64,000 nucleotides of DNA from the NCBI RefSeq assembly GCF_963169125.1, contig NC_084800.1, positions 142,596,397 through 142,660,396 of the forward strand. The letters run 5' to 3'. The position numbers and the translations under genes were made by a program. This DNA is from Humulus lupulus. Its lineage: Eukaryota > Streptophyta > Magnoliopsida > Rosales > Cannabaceae. Positions 36,408 to 48,352 of the stretch are shown piece after piece. Position 1 is the stretch's first letter; every line of letters starts with the position of its first letter. A model generated the notes under the pieces. That model ran no database searches. It was not told where the DNA came from and worked only from the letters and a program-made list of their open reading frames with translations.

Positions 36408-36490
36408 CTCCAGTCAGTATACACGTGAAAAGACAGAAAAAGAAAAAAGTAATAATAATTTTGTGAGCCAAGAATAGAAAGGAAACTTAC
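36408..36490 (-). other. Probable intron after the conserved domain (element B)
   Basis: Donor CATCCTC|GTAAGTTTCC is strong; the acceptor is taken as ACTGGAG|CATCATC after a pyrimidine-rich tract. 83 nt, comparable to the 84-nt intron at 19,518-19,601 in element D. Confidence 0.5.
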
Positions 36491-37166
36491 GAGGATGGTT
36501 GAAGTAATGGTACTCGTAGTTGCGAAACCCATTCGACATAAGGAACTGATCTTTGAAGTTGTTGGGATGGCTGGGCAGTTCGATGACTGAAGGTGAGTTC
36601 GGGAAGCGGGTCAGGTAGTAGAACCCATCGCCTCGTCCCCTTTGATCCGGGCTGGCCTTGAGACAAAAGAAGTAGAGGATATCTGCAGGGGTGGGGACCT
36701 CCCACATCTACTTCAGGAAAAGATACCTCAGCTCGGCCAACAGATGATAGGAATTCAGAGGAAGTTGAAATGGTGCCAACTTCACGTAATTGAGGAAGTC
36801 GACGAAGTACTGATCAAGGGGGAGGAAGGCCTCGGCCCTTAAATGCTCATCACTCTAGGCCGCGAAGTCTTCATCGACGGGTGTGCAACTCCTCTCCTCC
36901 TTGAAGGGAGGTCGGGCAATAAGAGCGCCAGTCCCAATCTCGATGTTATGGGACAACATTATCTTGTTGACCCTCCCTTGGGTCGTGATCTTCGAGACTA
37001 TCCTCTCTGCCTCAAAGTAAGCATCAGGTCCCACCTTGATCTCCTTCTCCACCGTGGGACTAAACTGTGGGATGGGGGATTCTACCGTGACCTCCTTTCC
37101 CCTGCTAAACTGCTGGGATGACAAGCCGGCCGCGCTTTTCTTGGACATACTCCTTTTGGGCGCCAT

Positions 37167-38162
37167 CTGATCGCCTAGTGAACAAGAACGATGAAATACT
37201 TAGCAGGCGACCTAAAAGTTATGAAAGGACAAACAACACGGGAAGAACAAAGGTTTTTCATACACGAGCTGAGGTAATCTCAGCCCGCGCTGCCGTGGAC
37301 ACGCGCCTAAGTTTCCAATAGATCCCTGATGTTCAGGGATCCGTGTGTCAGGAGGGTTAGGCTATTACTTGCCTTGGGGGAGAGGTTTTGAGTGAAAAAC
37401 CACCTAGGAAGCGTGACCCTAAGCTACCCGATTTTATACCCTAAAAACCTCTCATCTTCCATATCCCAAGTGGGTATTTCCTAAATTTACCCAGAAATTA
37501 CCTAGTTATGAACATCACAATCCTAGGCATGTTTTAGGTTCTACTCAATACGCCTAAAATCGAAACCTATGCACCAAAGTTATTCAGGAACAACCTACTG
37601 CTTATGACTATGAAATGTAGATTTGCATGACAAAGAAAAAGGAAGGGAATCGAAACACACGAAAAACAGAAAACTTACAGTATGTTTTCCAAACAAAAAT
37701 TGCAGGCAGCGTAGAAGTAGGAGTCCTGGAGAAATCCTTGGGACTGGACTTTTGAAGGGGTTTTGTGGCGAGAGTATGGGGATTTCTGGGATTTTAATAA
37801 GAACAAGAAGAGCTTTTGAAATTCAAAAGAGAGAAAATAAAGAAAAATTTCGAATGAAAGGTGATGAGTGCTGAAAATTGCCAGCCCTATTTATACGTAA
37901 AAGGCATGAGGAAACGAGGACCGTTCGATCAAATTAATGCGAGATATGAGGGTCATAATTCCAAATATGAAATAGCGGCAAAAAGGTGGCCATGCCATTT
38001 AATACGATCCTCAAAACCCGGACAGACGCCAATCACGGTGTTCCACGTGTCCAGTACTCAGATGGTGGGCAGGGTCAGGATAATCGAAAAGGAATTTTAA
38101 ATGTCCCTACCGTGAAAGTCAGAGGTGATGCCATAAAACACGAGCAAAGACTTGGGGGCAAA
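37167..38162 (+). other. Region between antisense gene and 3' LTR (element B), with polypurine tract
   Basis: Nothing coding is recognised. It should hold the promoter and leader of the antisense gene; no clear TATA box was identified on that strand. It ends with the polypurine tract ACTTGGGGGCAAA at 38,151-38,163, which touches the 3' LTR. Confidence 0.55.
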
Positions 38163-38963
38163 TGTACACCCTGAATATCAGCACGTACCTTGTTGAGGTA
38201 GCTCGGGTACAACGAACTAGCTAAAAGCCATAATCAATGTTCCACGTGTCCACTTTTCATCTGAGGAAATTCAGTACGATCCCTTAGACAAATAGCTCGA
38301 GCTGATGAGTCATTTAGCAACTTACCACCTGGAACCATTGTGTAATATAGCATCAAAAGCCATGAGCAAACATTACGTTAAGCTCATGGTATGCCAGAGG
38401 TCTGACGTACCCCAGGATCTTTATAAAGTTTACCACGCAATATAAATGTGCATAAAACAGACATCATGTGTCTGTTTTATTCCCGAATTCCCAGATACGC
38501 AATATAAACGTGCGTGATCAGACATCACACTCCTGATTTAGGCCATGCGGCCCATTATCTATTTTACCTATTGATTAGACCACACTTCAATGTAAAATTT
38601 AGATATTAATCATCAATGTCACAGAGATGATGTGAAGGATCAAGAGATCATGGGATGACCCCGATACCTACCCAGAGATCATTCTCTTATAAATACCAAG
38701 ACCCTGGGTAGTGCAAGCAAGGGGTTGGCTTCTTTCTGGAATGCAAATACTCTGTAAAAATAGAAAGAGGTATGCAACAATAATATTGACTCGTGGACTA
38801 GGGGGATTTTAACCTTCGAACCACGTAAAAAAGAGTGATCATTTTTCTTTACATTTTATTTCCAACATCTTTGAGCATTATCCCTTTCTTAGTACGATTT
38901 ATCATTAAGCACTAATCCATTCTAGTTATTCATATAATTCATTGTTGGCGTAAAACCGCGTCA
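38163..38963 (+). mobile_element. 3' LTR of Tat element B
   Basis: 801 bp, TGTACACCCTGAATATC to ACCGCGTCA, partner of 26,391-27,175. It includes 16 extra bases near 38,725. Element A's 3' untranslated sequence resumes at 38,964. Confidence 0.85.
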
Positions 38964-39248
38964 AAAGGGTCCAAGGCCTAATTCTTGATAGGTGTGATAT
39001 AAATCAACACATTAAGTTTGGATATAACTGAGCTTAAAATATCTATTCTGATCTAAAAATCGATTCCTAAAATTTCGAATGTACAAGTCTAAGAAGTCAT
39101 AAACATAAGAGATAATCAAGGAAAGATAAATAGATTAAAAGTTAGATATATAAATTGAAATTAAATTTGTCCCGAGGAGAAAACCTCGAACTGAGCCCAT
39201 GGGAAATTGTTTACAAAAAAATATAAAAAAAAACAACAAAAAAGACAG
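38964..39248 (+). other. 3' untranslated sequence of element A, resumed
   Basis: No gene. The order matches element B, where a similar stretch (34,400-34,537) with TGTCTCGAGGTGAATAACC lies between repeats and antisense gene; here the corresponding words are TTGTCCCGAGGAGAAAACC. This supports A continuing across element B. Confidence 0.6.
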
Positions 39249-40325
39249 TCATTGAGCCCCTCTAGGATGCTTTGAGGATGTGACCTCCTCACCTTCTTGC
39301 TCGCCCACTGCAGAAGCCTCCCCCGTTTCTGACAGTTCTACTAAGATCCGAGCTTTGAAATTTTCAAGGTATGGTTCCCACAGTGCATGAGCCATGAAAG
39401 AAAGGTTGTCGTCCTGGTTAAAAGCCCAGCAATGGCACAACATATCTTCCATGGAGGACAGTGATGCCGCCTTTTCTTCTTTGACTGCAGCGTCGACCTC
39501 CAGCAGATTTTCCTTGGTTTCTTCAACCTTGGCCTGGAGTTGGGTAGTTTGGGCTTGGAGAGCAGCCAAGGCATTCTTTGCAGCCTGCTCGCTTTCCTGA
39601 GACAAGGCGAGGGAAAACTTGGCATCGTACTCGCTTTTTTGAGCAGCCGCAAAGGCGGCTTTGGCAGCCAGCTCGCCTTCTTAAGCAACGGTCAGGGCGG
39701 TCTTGGCGGCATTGAGTTTGACCTAGAGCTCATAATTTCTAGCCCTATCCTGGGCTATGCTGTGGTGTTGAGCCAGGGCAGACTGCAAAATAACAAGGCA
39801 AGTTAGATGTATCATTTGACAAGATAAAGAGAAAAATGTCACCAAGGAATGACAAATTATTGTGAGGGTCATCCCTAAGGCTGAATCCAGGACGTTCTCT
39901 GGGCTCCACTCCTCGACCGTCCTCAAGTCCCTCGAGCTGGCTCTATAAGCGTGCCCCACCATGTGGCTCGTCGTCATGTATAGGATTCCCCGAAAGGCTT
40001 CGGGGGTCTAATCCAGATCCTGGGGATCAACTGGTATGCGGACAGTAGAAGCTGGGGCAGTAAGAGATGGAGGATCAGCTTGTATTACCTGATCACAAGA
40101 AGCTGCGAACTGAGGTGGAGGAGGAGGAAGAAGCCTCCTCTCAGGGACAGTAGACGACGGAGCTGTCGAGTTCGTGCCTTTCCCCTTAGCAGGGGATTTT
40201 GAGCTATTTCCTGCCTCAGGAGGGGCTTTCTTTGTATATCGGGGCCTCTTCACGACAGGGCCTGAGCCGGATTTCTTGCCCTGGAAATTCGTACAGAGAT
40301 CAAGAGCTCCGAGTTGTTCCATCTC
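39249..40325 (-). pseudogene. Antisense gene of Tat element A, C-terminal part
   Basis: Reads right to left. From 40,325 it encodes a linker with a KRPRYTKKAPPEAG segment and a run of prolines (40,322-40,008). Next comes a region matching element B around LGMTLT, then a coiled coil (39,782-39,400) with QAQTTQLQAKVEETKEN, and an acidic tail to the stop at 39,249. The intron at about 39,783-39,866 keeps its acceptor but has lost the donor GT; read through, it happens to stay open. A TAA at about 39,680 breaks the coil. The upstream exon lies at 59,419 beyond element F, whose ATCTC target duplication falls inside this gene. Confidence 0.75.
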
Positions 40326-42600
40326 TGTAACGCCCTGGTTACCCCAGAACAGCTACAGTGAACGGTGAACCAGAAATTTGACCCGCTACCCAAGTCCTTT
40401 GGTTAAAAACGTGATCTAAGTGTTATTATCAGGTTAAGGTAGAAAACCAGACAAAAGGAAAGGGTACATTTCATGAAGTAAATAAACTGCTCATGAGCCT
40501 TTCAAAATGTTTACAAGTAGTTCGTGATACAAAAGAGTCGCTACCGTTCCAAATTTACAATTCCCGCCGGCCTAAGCGGAAAAAATAGGGTAAACCCTTA
40601 GTCCCTCTGAGAACTCCTTGACCGTGGCGGTCAAGCGGCCCTGTATGTACACAACATCGCCCAAGCTCCCCACTCAGGGCTGGTTAAGCTTTTCCTTCCC
40701 TTTACCTACACCACATACCACCCATGAACCAAGGCCCAGCAAGAAAACACAATAAGACATGATATAATATCAACAATGATCATAATAACCCTTTAGGACT
40801 CTCAGTCCAAACAAATAGGTGACAATAGCCAAAAGCCACGATAATGAGCAACGCTCCCTCTAGCCATGTGACGATAGGGTCACCAGGGCTTAACAAATAA
40901 GAGATTCTTTCATATGTTTGATCAGGATAGGTGCATGGTGATTAGTCACCAACATAACCTTCCTCATGACTCTAGAGTCGAAGCTATGGACAACGTCCCT
41001 TAGCTACGTGAATAACGGTCACCGGGGTCGTATACCTTGGCTATAGACATCTGGTTGTAAACCAGGCAAGCGCTTATAAGTTCTTCGACCTTAGGGCCGG
41101 TCCCGCATTAATGCCATATAGCCAATCAATGCGTGATCATCGACTTTAGAGTCGGTCCCTGACTAGTCAGTGCCATAAACAAGTAATCAGCGTTCACTAG
41201 CATTTAATATGCAGTCTATGTCCACATATATCAACCAACATGCCACAATATCAAACCATGCATGTCATATATCCACACAGGGTGCAACTGTATTCTTACA
41301 CTGTTTTCTTACCTCAAGTTCGAGCGAGAAGTGTGATAAAGACGACCCCTGAGAACGATCAATCTTTTAGTTCCTTAGCGGTTACCTAATCACAACCAAT
41401 TAAAACCTCCATTAATGAGAATCCACAATAATAGGGTCTTAACCTAAGCACCACCCTCGGGACCTCGAAACATGCCCACACGGTGAGTAGATTCGATCCC
41501 GGGCCTTAAGGATTGAAACCCCAAGTCAAAAACCCTCAAAAACACTCAAAACGGGGTTTGGAAGGAACAGGGTAGCGCTACAGCGCTCAACCCCTAGCGC
41601 CACAGCGCTCTACTCAGAACCTCCCAAGCGCCCGAAAGCCTCCTAAGGAGCGCTACAGCGCCCTAGGGTGGGCGCTGTAGCGCTACCTCCAGGCCCAAAC
41701 TCCCCTGAACCGACCTTCTTTAACTCCTTCGATTCTAACTCGATTTCCAAGCTTCCAAATCTTATTCTTGATGCCAAAAGAACCCAAAAACCATCCCAAC
41801 ACACCCCAAACATCACAAGCATGGGAACCCTAGCCAAAACTCCCAACAAAACCATGAATTCATCCTAGAAATCTCAGCTGCAAAATAAAACCAGAACAAG
41901 GCAAACCAGAGAAAACCATGGTTAGAAACTTACCCAAAGCTTGGCTTATGATGGTCTTCAATGGTGGAACACACTCCCAAACTCCCAAGGTTTGCTTCCC
42001 AAGCTTGAATCCTCAAAATTGGTTCAAAAAACACAAAGAACAGTGAGGAGAAGAAGGTACGGGAGAACTCCTTGCATACTCTGTTTTTTTCCACTATTTT
42101 CTTCAGCCATCAAGTGTTATATCTATCCTAGGGGTGAAATGTCCATTTTACCCCTAGGTCAATTAATAGTTCCTAAAGACTCCCAAGGGCATAACTGGTA
42201 CTTTCCTCCTAACTCGTTAATCATGATTAACGCTCTCCAATTCCCGCTATTCTCAATAATCATAAACACCAATAATTCACATCCCGTTACCCTTTATCTC
42301 CCGGTAACGCTCTAATCATCAAAATCACCCCGAGACTCAACCCAAGTCCCGACACTTAAACCTGTTGTGACTAAACCGCTAATCAATATTCTACGATCGT
42401 CTCATGTTCAATAGCTCGAACAAACCCACATCATAATGTGGTCTCAACATATATCACCGACATGCATAAAATTAACATTATATTATAATATAATTCTCAT
42501 AAACATACATAAACACGTTTAATGGCGTAATTAAACAATTATGGCCCTCCCGGCCTACCAACCCGGCTATTAACCATAATAGGGAATCCGGGGCATTACA
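40326..42600 (-). mobile_element. 3' LTR of element F
   Basis: 2275 bp; on the plus strand TGTAACGCCC to GGGGCATTACA. Holds the palindrome at 42,426-42,441, complements of AGGTAAG near 41,308-41,314 and GGGTAAG near 41,929-41,936, the complement of AGGTAAAGG near 40,700, and the GC-rich block with repeated AGCGCTACAGCGC-type words at 41,570-41,690. Confidence 0.92.
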
Positions 42601-42616
42601 ACTATCCCCTCCTTAC
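42601..42616 (-). other. Polypurine tract of element F
   Basis: Minus-strand GTAAGGAGGGGATAGT next to the 3' LTR, the plus-strand primer of reverse transcription. The same sequence precedes the 3' LTRs of G (52,499-52,514) and H. Confidence 0.85.
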
Positions 42617-42636
42617 AGAAATTTCATCCTCGAAAT

Positions 42637-45600
42637 TTACCTGAACAGCTCGGGATACTAACTCCGCATATCCGACTCCAGCTCCTAGGTCGCCTCCTCG
42701 ACCTTGTTGTTCCTCCACAACACCTTAACCAAAGGTATTGTCTTGTTCCTGAGGACTTTATCCTTCTGATCAAGTATCTGAACAGGCTGCTCCTCAAAGG
42801 AGAGATCTGGCTCAAGCTCCAGATCCTCATAACTCAAAACATGACTCTCATCAGATACATACCTCCGAAGAGCGGAAACATGAAATACATTATGCACGGC
42901 CGACAACGCCGGAGGCAAAGCTAGCCTGTAAGCCACTTGACCAATCCTCTCCAGAATCTCAAATGGACCTACAAACCTGGGACTCAGCTTGCCTTTCTTC
43001 CCAAATCTTCTCACCCCTTTTCATGGCGAGACTCTGAGGAAGACATAGTCTCCTACCTGGAACTCCACGTTCCTGCGTTTGGGATCTGCATAGCTCTTCT
43101 GTCTACTTTGAGAAGTAAGCATCCGAGCTCTAATCTTGTCAATAGCCTCATTGGTCCTCTGAACTGCCTCAGGACCTAAGTATCTCCTTTCACCTGTCTC
43201 ATCCCAATGAATGGGAGATCTACACTTCCTACCATATAGCATCTCATAAGGTGCAACACCAATGGTAGACTGATAACTCTTATTATAGGAGAACTCTATC
43301 AAAGGAAGATACTTACTCCATGACCCACCAAAGTCCAGCACACATGCCCGCAGCATATCCTCCAATATTTGGATCGTCCTCTCAGATTGCCCATCTGTCT
43401 GAGGATGATAAGCTGTACTGAACTTCAGCTGCGTGCCCATGGCTATTTGTAAACTCTTCCAGAACTTGGAAGTAAACGTAGGGTCCCGATCTGACACGAT
43501 CGACCTAGGAGCTCCATGGAGGCGCACGATCTCTCTCACATAGAGATCTGCATCCTGGTCAACAGTATAAGTAGTCCTCACTGGTAGAAAGTGAGCTGAC
43601 TTGGTATAGCGATCCATTATTACCCAAATGGAATCATGCTAACCAACAGTCCTGGGCAATCCCACCACAAAGTCCATTGTGATGTCTTCCCACTTCCACT
43701 CTGGGATATCCAGAGGCTGCAATAACCCTGCCGACCTCTGATGCTCAGCCTTGACCTGCTGACAAGTCAAGCACTTAGCCACATACTCTACTACATCCCT
43801 CTTCATCCCTGGCCACCAGTACAATGATCTCACATCCTGATACATCTTCGTGGTGCCTGGATGCAAAGAATAAGGTGTAGTATGAGATTCATCCAGAATC
43901 TCCCGCCTCAATGCAGTGTCTAATGGAACACATATCCGTCCCTTGTATCTCAACAACCCCAAATCAGACACTGTATAGTCTCTGGATGCTCCAGCCAAGA
44001 CATCCTCTCTAATCTTGATCAGCTGTGGATCACTCAACTGACCCTCTTTAATTCTCTCTAGCAGCGTAGACTGTAGCGTAACATTGGCCAACTGGCCCAC
44101 CAGCAACTCTATACCAGTTCTGGTCATATCATCAGCTAACTCTCTGGCTATCAGCCTAATACCATGAATCTGTCCCGGACCCTTCCGGCTTAAGGCATCA
44201 GCTACGACGTTGGCTTTCCCTGGATGATACAGAATATCACAATCATAATCTTTCACTAATTCCAGCCAACGCCTCTGCCTCATATTCAAATCCTTTTGAG
44301 TGAAGAAGTACTTCAGGCTCTTATGATCTGTATAAATTTCGCACTTCTCTCCATAGAGATAGTGCCTCCATATCTTTAAAGCGAAAACCACCGCTGCCAA
44401 CTCTAAATCATGAGTAGGATACCTCTTCTCGTACTCCTTCAGCTGACGAGAAGCATAAGCTATAACTCTCTCTGATTGCATCAAAACACAGCCCAAACCC
44501 TGATGAGAAGCATCGCAGTATATCACAAACTTCTCCTGGTCTGTCGGAAGACTCAGAACCAGAGCTGTAATCAACCTCTGTTTCAACTCCTGGAAGTTGT
44601 TCTCACACTTGTCTGACCACACAAACTTCTGACCCTTGCGTGTCAGCTCAGTCAACGAAGTAGTAATCTTTGAGAACCCCTCCACAAAACGCCTGTAATA
44701 CCCTGCCAATCCAAGGAAACTTCTAACCTCAGAAGCATTCTTTGTCCTCAGCCAATCTCTGACCGCTTCAATCTTTGTTGGATCTACTTTAATCCCCTCC
44801 TTATTGACAATGTGCCCAAGAAATGACACCTGAAACAACCAGAATTCACACTTCTTGAACTTCGCAAACAATCTGTGTTCCCTCAATCTCTGCAGAACCA
44901 ACCTCAGATTATGCTCATGCTCTGACTCAGTCTGAGAATACACCAGAATATCATCGATAAAGACGATCACAAACTGGTCCAAATAATCCTTGAACACTCT
45001 GTTCATCATATCCATGAAAGCAGCAGGGGCATTGGTAAACCCAAATGACATAACTAAAAACTCATAATGCCCATACCTAGTGCGAAAAGCGGTCTTTGGT
45101 ATGTCTCCCTCCTTAACCCTCAACTGATAATAACCAGAACGAAGGTCGATCTTAGAGAATACTGTCTTACCCTGCAATCGATCAAACAGATCGTCTATCC
45201 TTGGCAAAGGATACCGGTTCTTAATTGTCAGCTTATTCAGTTCTCTGTAATCTATACACATCCTTAGAGAACCATCTTTCTTCTTCACAAACAGAACTGG
45301 CGCACCCCAAGGTGAAAAGCTAGGTCTGATAAAACCTAAATCCATCAGCTCTTGCAACTGTACCTTTAATTCTTTCAACTCAGCTGGGGCCATTCTGTAT
45401 GGTGCTCTAGACACTGGCTCCGTCCCTGGGGCCAGTTCCATAACGAACTCAATCTCTCTGTGTGGTGGCAATCCTGGCAAATCCTCTGGAAACACATCCA
45501 GAAACTCACACACAAGTCTAGTATCCTCTGGTCTCATTGGCACGACCTGGGTGGTATCAACCACACTGGCTAAGAATCCAATGCAGCCCCCTTGCAACAA

Positions 45601-45762
45601 ATCCCTAGTCCTCAATGCAGAAATCATAAGAATACGGGGTCCATGCACAGCACCAACAAATAAAAAAGGATCCTCACCTTCGGGCTCAAAGGTGACCATC
45701 TTCCTTCTGCAATCAATGGTTGCCCCATACTTGGCCAACCAGTCCATACCCAGTATCATATC
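42637..45762 (-). pseudogene. pol: Tekay-type pol of element F (protease end to chromodomain)
   Basis: The best preserved pol in the window. From 45,762 downward: end of protease ([10 protein letters not shown]), RT (box FIDD near 44,951-44,962), RNase H (about 44,480-44,200), integrase HHCC finger (about 43,890-43,760), integrase core with its three acidic positions (MDFVVGLP near 43,680; SDRDPTFTSKFW near 43,490; QTDGQSERTI near 43,390), and a chromodomain (about 42,790-42,640), ending at TAA 42,637-42,639. The frame is kept throughout. It is broken only by TAG at 43,639-43,641, TGA at 43,021-43,023, TAG at 42,685-42,687 and one more TAG near 42,660, at sites where relatives carry Gln or Trp. 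The gag half lies at 55,102-56,549 across element G. Chromodomains of this clade are thought to direct integration to heterochromatin. Confidence 0.93.
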
Positions 45763-48350
45763 TGTAACGACCCAAATTCCCTAATGAGGTTTAGGACCTT
45801 GATTAGGAGGCCGGGAGGGCCATAATTGATTTATTGTGCTATTATATGATTATATGCATGATTATGTGGGTCATATTATTATATGATGATAAAGGCATGC
45901 ATGGGGCTATATACTCTGCTGTGAGGGTAATATGGTAATTTGGCTCATTGAGAGCGTAATTGCATACTTGTGTATATATTGGTAAGCTAAAGTTGAGACC
46001 ACATTATTATGTGGATATATCTGTGATCTGCGACTTGAGACGATCCTAGTGAGCAAATTAGCGAAAAAGTCATGGCAGGGATTTATACCCGGCTCGGGGT
46101 GAGCCTAGGGGTATAAACGGGAATTTAGTGAGCATATTGGAGTCTATTTTTAACATCGAGGAATATATTTGGAGATTAGTTAGGTATCGGGAATTAAGTG
46201 GTAAATAATTAAGACACTTGAGGAATTAGTGGGAATCGGGAGCAATGACTAAAATGCCCTTAGAATGTTTAAAGGTTTAGTTATTATTGGGAGGGCAAGT
46301 TAGTCATTTGGCTTACTTAAGGTTAGGCTATGTTCTGCTTTTTGATGTTAGTGGAGGTTGTAGATAAACTTAGAAACTTAAGGAAAAGAAAAGAAGAAGG
46401 AAAGAAAGGAAAACAGAACACTTAGAGTTGTCTCACTCTCTCTCATTCGGCTGGGTCATCTCTTCACCATTCCTTGTGGGTTTTGGAGCTGGAATCCTAG
46501 AGCAAGCTCAGGATGGAGCTTAGGGCTAGGGACTTTGGTGAAGCTCGAAGAACTAGCAGAATTAAGCCAGTCAATTGAGGTAAGTTTTAAGGTTTTCTTA
46601 TGTGAATTTCTGGGTTTTAATGAGATAGTTTTTAAGTTTGAGTTTTGGATGGAATAAAGGGATATGAACCTGAGGAGTTGAAGGGCTTGAAGCTGGTTGG
46701 ATGCTAGAACGATTCTACAGCTGAGGTAAGGATTAATTTGAATTTTGATGGTTGAATTTGAGAGTTTTCATGGCTGGTTTTGAGTTTGTGGGTTTGAAAT
46801 TTCAGAAGTTGGAATTGGGATTTTGGTGAGTCTTAGGCTGGATTTTTTGTTGGGTTGTGTTGTCTAAATCATTATAATGTTGTTATTATTAATTGGTTTT
46901 GAGTTGGGGGATTTAGGATGGTTTTAGGTGAGGTTTAGAGATTGAAAATGGTGGTTTTTCTGGGTTCGAAGGGTCGGGCCGCGGCATGGTTCTTGGTGAG
47001 CCGCGGCCCTTCGATGTTGTGGCATGCTGAGGAAGGAGGGCGGGCCGCGGCATGGTCCAAGCAGTGTCGCGGCCCTTACCTATTTTTGTGCCCATGGAGG
47101 GTTCTGTCAGGGGCCATGCCGCGGCGCTTAAGGGATTTTGGGATTTTGAGAATTTAGGCTTGGGAATTTAACCTAGGGTGCTCGGGGTTGAGTCTTTTAC
47201 CATATTTGGTGAAGTTCAATGTTCCGAGGACTAGAACTTGGTTTAGAAGCTCATTTAAGATTATTAATGGTAACCTTTATCTTGGTTGTGACTAGGTGCT
47301 AAGCTAGGGCTCGGGGATCAGATCGCGCTCAAGGAACATCGCTTATAACTAGCTCGTTTGAAAGCCAAAGGTAAGAAAGCTGCACCTGATTATGTGGCTA
47401 GGTTGGGACTAAGTGTTCCCTATGTTTGTATGCATTGTTATGTGAATGTGATTAACCATGTGGACACGATGGGACTAAGAGCTCCCTACATTTGTATATC
47501 ATGTCATGAGATGGTATTATTATGCCATGGGACATGCGATAACCGGCCTAAGAGTGTCGAAATCAATACTTGCGCACAGGGCGCGGCTCAGCCACTGGTA
47601 GCTGAGGCAGCTTATTTATCACTGAGCTCGGTTAAGCTGGCCGGAGTCAGTGAGTATTACACTGGGGGCGGCCCAAGAGAGCCGAAGACAGTGTGTTAAA
47701 TAGAGGGTGCGACTAAGGGCGCTAACCCTGAATATCATGTGATGATGTGATAATCTGTTGATTATGATCGTGAGTATTGTGCTTTGAACATGATTTGTTG
47801 GCTGTTTGGATGACAAACTATGAATCTGTTGTATGTTATCACTGATTAGATAAATGTTATGAAATGTTGAATTCCTGGTTGTGCATTGTGGGATATTTGA
47901 TAAATGATGTTAATCTTGCTATATTATCATACTTTCTTGCTGGGCCTCGGCTCACGGGTGCTACGTGGTGCAGGTAAAAGCGAGGGTAGGCTGAGTCAAC
48001 CATGAGTTGGAGAGCTCTGGGGGCGAGGTGTACATTGTCAGCTGCTCGGCCGCCACGGTCGAGGGATTGTACAGGGACGGAAACCTAAAATGTGTCTTTT
48101 GCCATTAGAGTGGCCTGAATTATTTGTGACTCTAGAAATTTGCTGTAATTAAGTCATCTAAACCCTGTTTCAAGTTTCTATGTATTAAACCATCATTTTT
48201 AAATGAAAATAGCCTGTTTGTGACCAAAATCTTTTATTCCTAATCTGTTGATGATGTTGGATTCACGCTTTGTTTAAATGACTTGATTAGCAAGTCTTGC
48301 ACTATTTTAAAACACACAGTGTAACGGTCTTGGTTATCCAGGGCGTTACA
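45763..48350 (+). mobile_element. 5' LTR of element G
   Basis: 2588 bp, TGTAACGACCC to GGGCGTTACA. Palindrome at 45,999-46,014, a pyrimidine-rich CTCACTCTCTCTCATTC at 46,432-46,448, and donor-like AGGTAAG near 46,578, 46,724 and 47,369, with CAGGTAAAAG at 47,971-47,980. The GC-rich block at 46,970-47,125 repeats GGCCGCGGCATGG. The 113-codon open frame at 47,358-47,699 recurs in the other LTR and is not considered a gene. Confidence 0.95.
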
Positions 48351-48352
48351 AC

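Larger units (their letters stand above)
34538..37166 (-). pseudogene. Antisense gene of Tat element B
   Basis: Runs from ATG at 37,164-37,166 down to the stop at 34,538, opposite to pol. N-terminal basic Ser-rich start, then an acidic region, then a domain (about 36,830-36,270) with PLNSYHLLAELRYLF and FYYLTRFPNSPSV that resembles the gypsy-type transposon domain. A Pro/Lys/Ser-rich linker follows (35,528-35,330), then a coiled coil rich in Ala, Glu, Gln and Lys (35,008-34,790) and an acidic tail. Three GT-AG introns fit at 36,408-36,490, 35,537-35,622 and 35,009-35,082. Stops near 36,840 and 34,793 break it. Antisense genes at this position are known in Tat-lineage elements (for example maize Grande). 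Function unknown; a role in targeting or chromatin would be a guess. Confidence 0.75.

Noticed and set aside
45067..45267. Plus-strand frame opposite RT of element F
   Set aside because: Shadow of a well supported minus-strand RT.
47358..47699. Open frame of 113 codons, repeated identically at 54,109-54,450
   Set aside because: Both copies lie at the same place in the two LTRs of element G. The identity reflects LTR duplication at insertion, and corresponding LTRs of the family do not keep the frame.
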